From Acholeplasmataceae bacterium (lineage in GTDB: Bacteria > Bacillota_I > Bacilli_A > Acholeplasmatales > Acholeplasmataceae), in the NCBI GenBank assembly GCA_003497445.1, contig DNNX01000022.1:1-5269 (forward strand): DNA of 5,269 nucleotides, written 5' to 3'. Shown here one piece after another: positions 1 to 5,269 of this stretch (positions are counted from its first letter, which is position 1; every line of letters starts with the position of its first letter). The position numbers and the translations under genes are program-made. The notes under the pieces are model-generated. The model was not told the origin of the DNA. It was given only the letters and a program-made list of their open reading frames with translations, and did not search any database.

Positions 1-855
1 GGATACTGAATACGTGATCTCATAATCTCCTACAACGAGACGATTCAATGACTGCATGTCGATGGAACATGTATATGTTTCACCATTTAATTGCGCGAAG
101 CATTCTGGTGCAACAAATGTTTCACCTACACGGATTGTTGTTAATGCAGGTGCAATATACATGTTAATTTGGTTATTTTCAATCACATGAATGTATCGTG
201 TGACAACCCTTTGATTATCATAGGCATCTGTGACATTATAAGTAATTGTATACACTCCAGGTGTTTCCGTATTTAATGTTGTGATACTTTGTACCGATGT
301 TGTACTTAAATCCGTGTATGCAATCCCTTGGTCCACATATGTAGTACCCGCATAAATGGTATCAACAGATGCATTAAGGATGACTTCTGGAGCAGTGGAG
401 TCTTCAATTGAAACTTCAAATGTTTGAGAGGCTTCAAACCCAAATAAATCTTTTACGGTAATGATGACTTCATAAACACCGACTGTTTGATAATCAATCG
501 ATTCTTCGACAAAGACATCATAATCTTCACTATTTGTATTGACATTAAACAACAATGTTTCAAAATTAATCGGATCAGAACCGAGTTCATGTGTAAGATC
601 AAATATTGTACTAAAAGAAATTTGAATCGGTTCTAAAACTACGACTTCTCTTATTAATGTATAAATTAATGCACCATTCTCATAAATATCATACGTTACA
701 ATATATGTGTCTGGAGATAATACATCGATATCTTCAGTCACAACAACATCATAAAAATCAATATTCTGAAATAAAATATCTAAACCTAAATCAATATAAT
801 CTTCTCCATAAGGCACTTCAATACGACTAGAACCTTTTAAAGAAACCGCTTCTTC
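1..855 (-). repeat. Tandem Ig-like domain repeats within the protease gene (protein-level repeats, about 76 residues)
   Basis: The C-terminal third of the visible protease is built of four related beta-sandwich units. Each ends in a strand of the form G/D-x-Y-x-[IV]-x-[TI]-x-[VI]. The anchor tyrosines are at residues 703, 780, 854 and 930, spaced 77, 74 and 76 residues apart. The third unit (about 805-878), with its A-P-E-V opening and Y-x-D-x-G-I-A-Y-T-D segment, is closest to the DUF5011 type common in Gram-positive surface proteins. The fourth is cut near its end by the window edge, so more may follow. The repeats are diverged at DNA level. They probably act as a stalk or adhesive spacer; this role is inferred. 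Confidence 0.72.
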
Positions 856-2811
856 AACAGATACAGGAGTGCTTGTTTGTATTTCAATTTCAGCATATAC
901 GCCGTAGTAATCATCTAAATATTCATCTGATTGAAACCAAATCCATAACCCCTGATCTTCTGAAGAAAAATCTAGTGTGACATATTGTAGTGAGGTTCCA
1001 GTATATGCATTTTCTATATTTTCATTAAAAATGTATAGATAATCATAATCAAGTTCTAATTCAAATTGAGCATTAAATGTTATTTCTAAGACACTTAAAT
1101 CTTCAATTGGCGGAATATACCACAAGAGATCTTCTAAGTTACCATATGGAAAGTGCGCTGTTTCAATGACATCTACAAATTCAAATTCGAATGTCATCGT
1201 TGTTTGAAAGACACCCTCTAAATATATACCTAAATGCACGACAGATTGGGTTGCATCAAATGGAATAGACGTCTCATATATAAAATCAGATGCATCCACT
1301 TCGGTATCTAAATAACTAAAGTAAACATCATAATCTTCATTAAATGATAACGTTGCTTCATAGTTTAATAAAGGGTGATCAATAAAGCGCATGTCTTTAT
1401 CAAACTCAACATCACCAATTAATAATTTAACATCTAACACAGTATCCATTGTAATATCAAATGAAATAGTGCCATTGGACTCACTGACGTTTGTAATCGT
1501 AATGTCCATGAGTGTTCCATCACTATGAAATAAAATGAATGAGGTTGTTGTGCCAGCCTCTTTAAATAAATTTAAATTGGAAATGGCAGCTTGATCTAAA
1601 TTACCGTAAAATTCATAATTTTCATCATTTGGAAAAGTAATTGGTTCCGTAATGTCACCAATATTTGGTCTAAAAACAAAGACTTCATTGATGCCTTCTC
1701 CATTAGATGTATACGCATACCCAAGTTCATTTCCTTCGTAGTCTTTATCAACACGATAAATAATCAGTCCTGAATCCGGTAATGTGGACTCATATTTACC
1801 ATCTTGATAACGATATTCTAAATAGACATATTCATTTGAATATCCAGTATCAATTCGAAGCAAGTTTTCTTCACTTTCTGATAAGGGATTTAAAGAATAA
1901 GATCCTGAAGCAGTGATCGTTGTCACATTATCTATCCAACCACCATACGTTTCTTTCATGTATCCTAGCATATGGACTGGAGTATTGGCACTGTTATCCA
2001 TAAGCGACCATGGACCTGCATTGTCTAAATTAAAAAAATCGTAGTAATGATATAAATCGGGTGCCCCTAATAAATGAAACGTTTCATGAGCGAGGACACC
2101 CACACTTGCTTTCATATCATAATTTCTAGAGTCACCCAACAAATTAAAAGTGTACGTATAAGCTTTAACACCATTAATTTCCGGTGAATCTTGATCATTA
2201 AAAACATCATAAAGTTCCCATTTGTGTGGCCATAATAATGATCCCCATCCGTTATCTTCACCACTGACCATGAAGGTAATCGAATCGATTTCTCCGTCAT
2301 TGTTAACATCTAAATCGATGGCTGGATCAATTAGTCCTAAAGCGTCCACTTCGTTGATGGCACGTTTTAATAAGTTGTGTTCTCTTTCTGCTTGATTACT
2401 ATTAGAATCATCAACACCATCAGGATTTGATGTTGTTCTCGGTTCATAATAACTTCTGTCATAAATATCTGTGTAATAATAAATTTCACCTTCAGATAAC
2501 ACAATTTCTGAGATGATATCAAGTTTACCGTAGGATGCCTCTAAATAATAATCTCTAAGAGATATTTGATTGACACCATTAAACATATTTTCATAATATC
2601 CTAAATCATAAGGTGCCTCATAATTTTGTTCATCATTAAAACGAATAAAAATTACAACATTATAAAAAGATGCAAATCCTTCGAGTGTTGCATTCATATC
2701 TTCATGAATTTCAGGTTGACTTACAATTGAATTCGCTTCCACACCTTGAAATATATGTAATTGAAACATTGTAAGGAATAACATTCCTATAATAATCATG
2801 ATTTTTTTCAT
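1..2811 (-). CDS. Secreted M6-family (immune inhibitor A-like) metalloprotease with CUB-like and tandem Ig-like domains, C-terminus beyond window
   Basis: 937 codons are visible with no stop. I translated this frame by hand, and it runs off the left edge. Residues 1-26 form a signal peptide: Lys2-Lys3, a hydrophobic stretch at 4-21, and probable cleavage after V-E-A26. The catalytic domain covers roughly 40-430. It includes SYGK at 93-96, a Ca-loop-like DVNNDGEID at 168-176, the zinc site HETFHLLGAPD at 242-252 (H242, H246 and D252 as expected ligands, E243 as general base), and a Met-turn-like PWSLMD at 267-272. These match the M6 pattern HExxHxxGxxD. A beta-rich stretch (about 440-548) is unassigned. 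Residues 550-645 resemble a CUB domain (YDYLYIF at 589-595, FQSD at 626-629) without its usual cysteines. Ig-like repeats of about 76 residues follow; the one at about 805-878 resembles DUF5011. The protein probably degrades extracellular or host protein, tethered or released depending on the unseen C-terminus. Start choice: first Met before the Lys pair; no Shine-Dalgarno is present. Confidence 0.9.
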   Translation of the reverse strand, partial: MKKIMIIIGMLFLTMFQLHIFQGVEANSIVSQPEIHEDMNATLEGFASFYNVVIFIRFNDEQNYEAPYDLGYYENMFNGVNQISLRDYYLEASYGKLDIISEIVLSEGEIYYYTDIYDRSYYEPRTTSNPDGVDDSNSNQAEREHNLLKRAINEVDALGLIDPAIDLDVNNDGEIDSITFMVSGEDNGWGSLLWPHKWELYDVFNDQDSPEINGVKAYTYTFNLLGDSRNYDMKASVGVLAHETFHLLGAPDLYHYYDFFNLDNAGPWSLMDNSANTPVHMLGYMKETYGGWIDNVTTITASGSYSLNPLSESEENLLRIDTGYSNEYVYLEYRYQDGKYESTLPDSGLIIYRVDKDYEGNELGYAYTSNGEGINEVFVFRPNIGDITEPITFPNDENYEFYGNLDQAAISNLNLFKEAGTTTSFILFHSDGTLMDITITNVSESNGTISFDITMDTVLDVKLLIGDVEFDKDMRFIDHPLLNYEATLSFNEDYDVYFSYLDTEVDASDFIYETSIPFDATQSVVHLGIYLEGVFQTTMTFEFEFVDVIETAHFPYGNLEDLLWYIPPIEDLSVLEITFNAQFELELDYDYLYIFNENIENAYTGTSLQYVTLDFSSEDQGLWIWFQSDEYLDDYYGVYAEIEIQTSTPVSVEEAVSLKGSSRIEVPYGEDYIDLGLDILFQNIDFYDVVVTEDIDVLSPDTYIVTYDIYENGALIYTLIREVVVLEPIQISFSTIFDLTHELGSDPINFETLLFNVNTNSEDYDVFVEESIDYQTVGVYEVIITVKDLFGFEASQTFEVSIEDSTAPEVILNASVDTIYAGTTYVDQGIAYTDLSTTSVQSITTLNTETPGVYTITYNVTDAYDNQRVVTRYIHVIENNQINMYIAPALTTIRVGETFVAPECFAQLNGETYTCSIDMQSLNRLVVGDYEITYSVS

Positions 2812-2818
2812 TAGCTAA

Positions 2819-2827
2819 ATTATATCA
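2819..2827 (-). promoter_or_regulatory. Extended -10 promoter of the metalloprotease gene, implying a leaderless transcript
   Basis: On the minus strand the sequence TGATATAAT is a perfect extended -10 element (TGn-TATAAT). The hexamer 17 bp upstream, AAAGTG at 2847-2842, is a poor -35, as is common for extended -10 promoters. The last base of the -10 box is at 2819, so transcription would start near 2812, one base before the ATG at 2811. No purine-rich Shine-Dalgarno lies between the box and the start codon (the sequence there is TTAGCTA). Confidence 0.6.
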
Positions 2828-2849
2828 TAAGGATGAATCTACACTTTAT

Positions 2850-2889
2850 ATTTTATAAAAAAAGGGATAAATCCCTTTTTTTATAAAAT
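2850..2889 (-). terminator. Intrinsic terminator of the kinase-fabV operon
   Basis: A perfect inverted repeat has arms at 2850-2868 and 2871-2889 (19 bp each) and only two bases between them. The core is GGGAT/ATCCC, flanked by runs of seven A and seven T, so on the minus strand a short GC stem leads into a T-tract. The outer arm contains the fabV stop codon (2883-2881) and the two codons before it. The fold would be symmetric on either strand, but only minus-strand genes end here. It insulates the protease gene downstream. Confidence 0.8.
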
Positions 2890-4083
2890 GTTCAAGTTAA
2901 TATGATCAAATGTATAAGAGCTTAAATCAATATCTTCATCGTAATTTACATTGTCAAAATCAAATCCATGAATGTGGTAAAACTCATCAATAAAATCTTT
3001 TGTACCTTGGAGTTCTAATAAGTGATCTTGAGATTTTTCAAGTTTTTCTAATGTTTCTTTTTGAATATCCTCTTGCATTTCATAATGATCAATACGAATT
3101 CTATGAAGTGCATCCACACGTCTTAAGTCTCCATAAACCATATCTTTGAATAATCTATGTTTATGTTGAAGTGTTGTTTCATGAACACCTTTTTCTTTCA
3201 TGACATCAAATAAGCACGCAATATAAGAGGTAATACCTGGAATAAATACGGAAGCTTTCGTAACAACTGCTTTAGAAGATGAAATAAGAGATTCACCTTG
3301 ATATTTATCTTTTAACCATGATTGCATACGCAATGATGTAGCCTCTAAATCATCTTTTGCTTTACCAATGGTACCTGCACGATAAATTTTATCCATCGAC
3401 CCACTACCGACATACGTATAACTGATTGTTTTTATACCTTGATTTAATACATGTGCTTGATCAAGGTGATGTAACCAAGATTCCCAATCAGATCCACCCA
3501 TCACATAGACAGTATTTTTGATATCTTCTTCAGTTGCAGCATCCATATGAAGCGATTTTAATGTTTTAGTTGCAATATCAATAGTATCTCCGTCTAATGG
3601 TGATCCAATTGGCTTTAACGCGGATCTGACTAAATCTCCAGTTTCAGGATTAGGTCGAGCACCTGCTGCGAGTGAATAAATGACTAAATCTACTTTACCA
3701 AATTCACGTTTAATCACATCAATCACTTCTTGTTTTGTTTTATCACTAAACGCGTCTGCAATGATATCCAAGTGTGTTGATCCTAATTTTTTAGCTTCTT
3801 CTAAAAAATACACATTGTTCCAAAATCCAGCGGTGCCTGTGCGTTTCTCAGAAGGTGCTGCTTCAAATGATACATTGATTGTATTTGCATTGGTTGCAAC
3901 TGATAACGCTACTCTAGAAGCTAACCCATATCCTGAAGAACCGCCAATAATCAAAATATTTTTTGGACCGTTAAATGTCTCTAATAATGCTGCCTCATTA
4001 AAAAGTGTTTGAATATATGTTTTTATGCCTTTTGGATGTGCATTCAAAAATACATTAGATCGAATAGATGGACGAATAATCAT
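2881..4083 (-). CDS. fabV: FabV-type trans-2-enoyl-ACP/CoA reductase (NADH)
   Basis: This 400-residue protein has the normal length for the FabV/TER family. It reduces the trans-2 double bond of enoyl-ACP in the last step of each round of fatty acid elongation, or of enoyl-CoA in TER enzymes. Visible family marks are the N-terminal MIIRP...LNAHPKG (1-19), the dinucleotide loop GGSSGYGLASR (47-57), FEAAPSEKRTGTAGFWNN (73-90), YSLAAGARPNP (136-146), the catalytic Y-x8-K pair Y234/K243 in the segment IYRAGTIGKAK, and a C-terminal RIRIDHYEMQED region. The acting site is the cytosol. The start ATG (4083-4081) overlaps the kinase stop, and a Shine-Dalgarno AAGGAGA lies inside the end of the kinase gene. 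ACP versus CoA preference cannot be told from sequence alone. FabV enzymes are typically insensitive to triclosan, unlike FabI. It appears intact. Confidence 0.95.
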   Translation of the reverse strand: MIIRPSIRSNVFLNAHPKGIKTYIQTLFNEAALLETFNGPKNILIIGGSSGYGLASRVALSVATNANTINVSFEAAPSEKRTGTAGFWNNVYFLEEAKKLGSTHLDIIADAFSDKTKQEVIDVIKREFGKVDLVIYSLAAGARPNPETGDLVRSALKPIGSPLDGDTIDIATKTLKSLHMDAATEEDIKNTVYVMGGSDWESWLHHLDQAHVLNQGIKTISYTYVGSGSMDKIYRAGTIGKAKDDLEATSLRMQSWLKDKYQGESLISSSKAVVTKASVFIPGITSYIACLFDVMKEKGVHETTLQHKHRLFKDMVYGDLRRVDALHRIRIDHYEMQEDIQKETLEKLEKSQDHLLELQGTKDFIDEFYHIHGFDFDNVNYDEDIDLSSYTFDHINLNIL

Positions 4084-4625
4084 GTCTTTTTCTCCTTTTT
4101 AAATTGTACATAAAATGTATGAATTTCTTGAGCAATTTGATGAATAGGTTGATGATGATTATCAATCATCAAATGAATGTTGGCTATCTTTGAAGGATGA
4201 AAGACTTCATCATCACTCATTGATCTTTTTTTAATATGTGCTTTCGTATCTCCTCTAGCAAGCATACGAGATTGTCTTATTTCTTTAGAACTTTGGATAT
4301 AAACAATGCAAACATCATTTGGAAATATTTTAAAGACAGCATTACATCCATTAGGATCTAAAATAACAACTTTATTTGCATTCACTTCTGTTTTTTGAAG
4401 ACCATACAATGCATCTTGATACACTGAGGTTTCTACAAAAGCATCCTCAGAAATCAGATCGAGAAATGCCTCTTTTGAGATAAAATGATAGTGAATGTGA
4501 TTTTGTTCATATGCTCTCATGTCACGTGTTGTCGTCGTTATACTTTTTATATAGTGATATATATTCACTAAATAATTTGCAATTTCAGTTTTACCACTTG
4601 CACTCGCGCCGACAATTACTAACAT
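4080..4625 (-). CDS. Guanylate kinase-like nucleotide kinase
   Basis: The protein has 181 residues, slightly shorter than typical bacterial Gmk of about 200. Residues 6-13, GASASGKT, are a P-loop for ATP. The GMP-binding block is recognisable: SITTTTRDMR at 28-37 with R34 and R37 matching the two GMP-binding arginines, Y46, E65, Y74-G75 (Gmk has Y-Y-G-T), and D90 in the V-I-L-D strand. T30 stands where yeast Gmk has a GMP-binding Ser. The segment IRQSRMLARGDTKAHIKKR (136-154 approximately) matches the lid arginines. The likely reaction is GMP + ATP to GDP + ADP in the cytosol. It is divergent enough to be a second, specialised copy rather than the housekeeping Gmk; the window cannot decide. 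It is the first gene of an operon with fabV. The TGA stop overlaps the fabV ATG. The start is supported by AAGGAGA four bases upstream. Confidence 0.82.
   Translation of the reverse strand: MLVIVGASASGKTEIANYLVNIYHYIKSITTTTRDMRAYEQNHIHYHFISKEAFLDLISEDAFVETSVYQDALYGLQKTEVNANKVVILDPNGCNAVFKIFPNDVCIVYIQSSKEIRQSRMLARGDTKAHIKKRSMSDDEVFHPSKIANIHLMIDNHHQPIHQIAQEIHTFYVQFKKEKKT
4091..4097 (-). promoter_or_regulatory. Shine-Dalgarno of fabV inside the kinase gene
   Basis: On the minus strand AAGGAGA lies about eight bases before the fabV ATG, within the last lysine/glutamate codons of the kinase gene. Together with the ATGA stop-start overlap at 4083-4080 it points to translational coupling of the two genes and fixes the fabV start. 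Confidence 0.8.
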
Positions 4626-4628
4626 ATT

Positions 4629-4635
4629 TCTCCTT
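4629..4635 (-). promoter_or_regulatory. Shine-Dalgarno of the guanylate kinase-like gene
   Basis: On the minus strand AAGGAGA ends three bases before the ATG at 4625. The match to the 16S anti-SD is strong and the spacing is shorter than usual. It decides the start codon. Confidence 0.75.
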
Positions 4636-4647
4636 CAAATCTTATTC

Positions 4648-4676
4648 ATTATACATGGAAATATTTTTTTTTACAA
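4648..4676 (-). promoter_or_regulatory. Sigma-A-type promoter of the kinase-fabV operon
   Basis: On the minus strand TTGTAA (4676-4671) and TATAAT (4653-4648) are separated by exactly 17 bp. The spacer begins with a run of A residues (nine T on the plus strand, 4664-4672). Transcription would start near 4641, leaving a leader of about 16 bases that holds the Shine-Dalgarno. It diverges from the repressor promoter; the operator at 4695-4712 lies upstream of this -35 by 18 bp, so repression here is less direct. Confidence 0.72.
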
Positions 4677-4685
4677 TCAATTATC

Positions 4686-4714
4686 TTGATTTTATATACC
4701 CCGTGGGGTATACT
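4686..4714 (+). promoter_or_regulatory. Promoter of the CsoR-family repressor / flavoprotein operon
   Basis: TTGATT (4686-4691) and TATACT (4709-4714) are 17 bp apart, close to the sigma-A consensus TTGACA/TATAAT. The predicted start is near 4721, giving a leader of about 15 bases. The palindromic operator occupies the second half of the spacer and four bases of the -10 box, so bound repressor would exclude RNA polymerase. Confidence 0.75.
4695..4712. promoter_or_regulatory. CsoR/CstR-type operator (inverted repeat)
   Basis: The sequence TATACCCC-GT-GGGGTATA has two perfect 8-bp arms (4695-4702 and 4705-4712) around a 2-bp centre. A G/C tract flanked by TATA-like ends is the known operator style of CsoR-family repressors, including copper CsoR and persulfide CstR. 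The site lies 23 bp before a CsoR-family gene and overlaps its promoter, which makes autoregulation very likely. The C/G tracts stand out sharply in otherwise A/T-rich intergenic DNA. Confidence 0.85.
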
Positions 4715-4720
4715 GAAATT

Positions 4721-4730
4721 GAAGGGTAGG
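4721..4730 (+). promoter_or_regulatory. Ribosome binding region of the repressor gene
   Basis: GAAGGGTAGG precedes the ATG at 4736. GAAGGG (4721-4726) has a normal nine-base spacing; TAGG (4727-4730) is a weaker alternative. If transcription starts at the predicted 4721, the site lies at the extreme 5' end of the mRNA. Confidence 0.6.
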
Positions 4731-4735
4731 TTTGT

Positions 4736-4987
4736 ATGTTATGTGATACGCAACTTAAAAATAGAATTAAGCGCACAAAAGGTCAAATGCAAGGTGTCAT
4801 AGACATGATGGAAAACGATTGTGCTTGCATGGAAATTGTTGTGCAACTTAAAGCAATTCGTTCAAGTATTGATAAAGCAATTGGTATCTTAACAACTGAA
4901 AACTTAAAACAAGCGATAACAGATACCAATAACATATCTTCTAAAGAAGTTGAAGATGCTATCAATATCATCATAAAGGGGATATAA
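4736..4987 (+). CDS. CsoR-family metal- or thiol-responsive transcriptional repressor
   Basis: This 83-residue all-helical repressor has the family length and layout: an N-terminal R-x-K-R-x-x-G-Q-x-x-G segment (10-20, RIKRTKGQMQG), a cysteine-bearing second helix (ENDCACMEIVVQL, 26-38), and the conserved S-S-I-D-K-A (43-48). CsoR proteins bind DNA as tetramers with basic residues of helix 1 and release it when a ligand reacts at cysteine sites. C31 aligns with the first conserved Cys (C36 in M. tuberculosis CsoR). The copper ligands His61 and Cys65 align with N56 and A60, and CstR's second Cys also aligns with A60. C29 and C3 are additional thiols. It is therefore unlikely to be a classical copper sensor; a metal ion or a thiol/sulfur species sensed by C29/C31 is possible (inference). 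An operator lies directly upstream, and a flavoprotein gene begins one base after the stop. Confidence 0.9.
   Translation: MLCDTQLKNRIKRTKGQMQGVIDMMENDCACMEIVVQLKAIRSSIDKAIGILTTENLKQAITDTNNISSKEVEDAINIIIKGI
4975..4981 (+). promoter_or_regulatory. Shine-Dalgarno of the flavoprotein gene
   Basis: AAAGGGG overlaps the last codons of the repressor gene, seven bases before the ATG at 4989. It supports that start and cotranslation with the repressor, whose stop codon ends at 4987. Confidence 0.7.
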
Positions 4988-4988
4988 T

Positions 4989-5269
4989 ATGTTTTCATTC
5001 GATGTTACACAAAAAACTAAGCAAGATGTATTTTATCATGATGCACATTTTGATGCCATTATAGTTGGTGGTGGTCCAGCTGGACTTAATGCAGCTTTAT
5101 ATCTCATTAGAAAAGGCAAACATGTCGGTGTGATCACTAGAGAAATTGGTGGACAATTACACAACACCTCTGAAGTCGACAATTATTTAGGTTTCAAGCA
5201 TATTTTAGGAAAAGAATTATCTGATCAATTTTTAACACATGCCAATCATTTAGATATTCCTATTTTGCA
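4989..5269 (+). CDS. Thioredoxin reductase-like FAD/NAD(P)-dependent oxidoreductase, N-terminal part
   Basis: 93 complete codons are visible; the gene continues past the right edge. The FAD-binding Rossmann motif GGGPAGLNAALY is at 27-38 after the strand FDAIIV. The second FAD contact region, GGQLHNTSEVDNYLGF at 54-69, matches the GGQ...TEVENYPGF signature of thioredoxin reductases. An N-terminal tail of about 20 residues precedes the Rossmann fold, longer than in standard TrxB, where the motif begins near residue 10. The tail resembles that of TrxB-like flavoproteins of anaerobic Firmicutes (recalled, not searched). The NADPH domain and any C-x-x-C redox pair lie beyond the window, so disulfide reductase activity cannot be confirmed. 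Being cotranscribed with a CsoR-family repressor, it is probably induced by the repressor's ligand and may reduce thiols, disulfides or persulfides. Confidence 0.87.
   Translation, partial: MFSFDVTQKTKQDVFYHDAHFDAIIVGGGPAGLNAALYLIRKGKHVGVITREIGGQLHNTSEVDNYLGFKHILGKELSDQFLTHANHLDIPIL

Noticed and set aside
2112..2309. 65-codon minus-strand open frame
   Set aside because: It lies out of frame inside the metalloprotease gene, has no family resemblance, and the overlapping frame carries the conserved M6 motifs.
3680..4012. 110-codon plus-strand open frame
   Set aside because: It is antisense to the conserved N-terminal half of fabV and has no recognisable motif.
4149..4172. Inverted repeat TTGATGAT / ATCATCAA with an 8-base loop
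   Set aside because: It lies within the kinase gene, is A/T-rich, and is explained by the Asp-Asn-His-His coding stretch; no T-tract or regulatory context.
4664..4672. Run of nine T as a possible terminator or phase-variable tract
   Set aside because: There is no GC-rich stem before it. It falls in the 17-bp spacer of the kinase promoter; a length-variation effect is possible but unsupported by a single sequence.
4511..4729. 72-codon plus-strand open frame
   Set aside because: It runs antisense through the kinase gene and across both promoters and the operator; a protein here is implausible.
4783..4998. 71-codon minus-strand hydrophobic open frame
   Set aside because: It is the complement of the CsoR-family gene, and its hydrophobicity follows from that gene's codon pattern.

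Overview
The window is AT-rich, gene-dense DNA that looks like a mollicute of the Acholeplasma group or a close relative (inference). Supporting this are the strong A/T codon bias, short leaders, strong T-rich promoters, and a FabV-type enoyl reductase. UGA acts as a stop: the kinase gene ends in TGA inside an ATGA overlap, and tryptophan is TGG in the tryptophan positions examined. This argues against Mycoplasma or Spiroplasma, which read UGA as Trp. The sequence alone does not identify a species.

Layout. Positions 2811 down to 1 (minus strand) are one long open frame running off the left edge. It encodes a secreted M6-type (immune inhibitor A-like) zinc metalloprotease followed by a CUB-like domain and a tandem series of Ig-like domains. 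Its promoter appears to be an extended -10 placed so close to the ATG that the mRNA would be practically leaderless. A perfect 19-bp hairpin with a T-tract (2850-2889) separates it from fabV (4083-2881, minus), which overlaps by four bases the upstream guanylate kinase-like gene (4625-4080, minus). The last two form a two-gene operon with a good promoter at 4676-4648.

A 110-bp divergent intergenic region (4626-4735) carries that promoter and, facing right, a consensus-like promoter whose spacer and -10 box are covered by the inverted repeat TATACCCC-GT-GGGGTATA. That repeat is a CsoR/CstR-type operator. To its right lie an 83-residue CsoR-family repressor (4736-4987) and, one base after its stop, the start of a thioredoxin reductase-like FAD flavoprotein (4989 to the right edge). 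The repressor probably controls its own operon.

The most interesting part is this regulator-flavoprotein pair. The repressor keeps the first conserved cysteine of the family (C31) but lacks the His and second Cys of copper CsoR and the second Cys of persulfide-sensing CstR. It has C29 and C3 instead, so its inducer cannot be assigned by homology. I see no RNA genes, CRISPR arrays, insertion sequences or other mobile elements.
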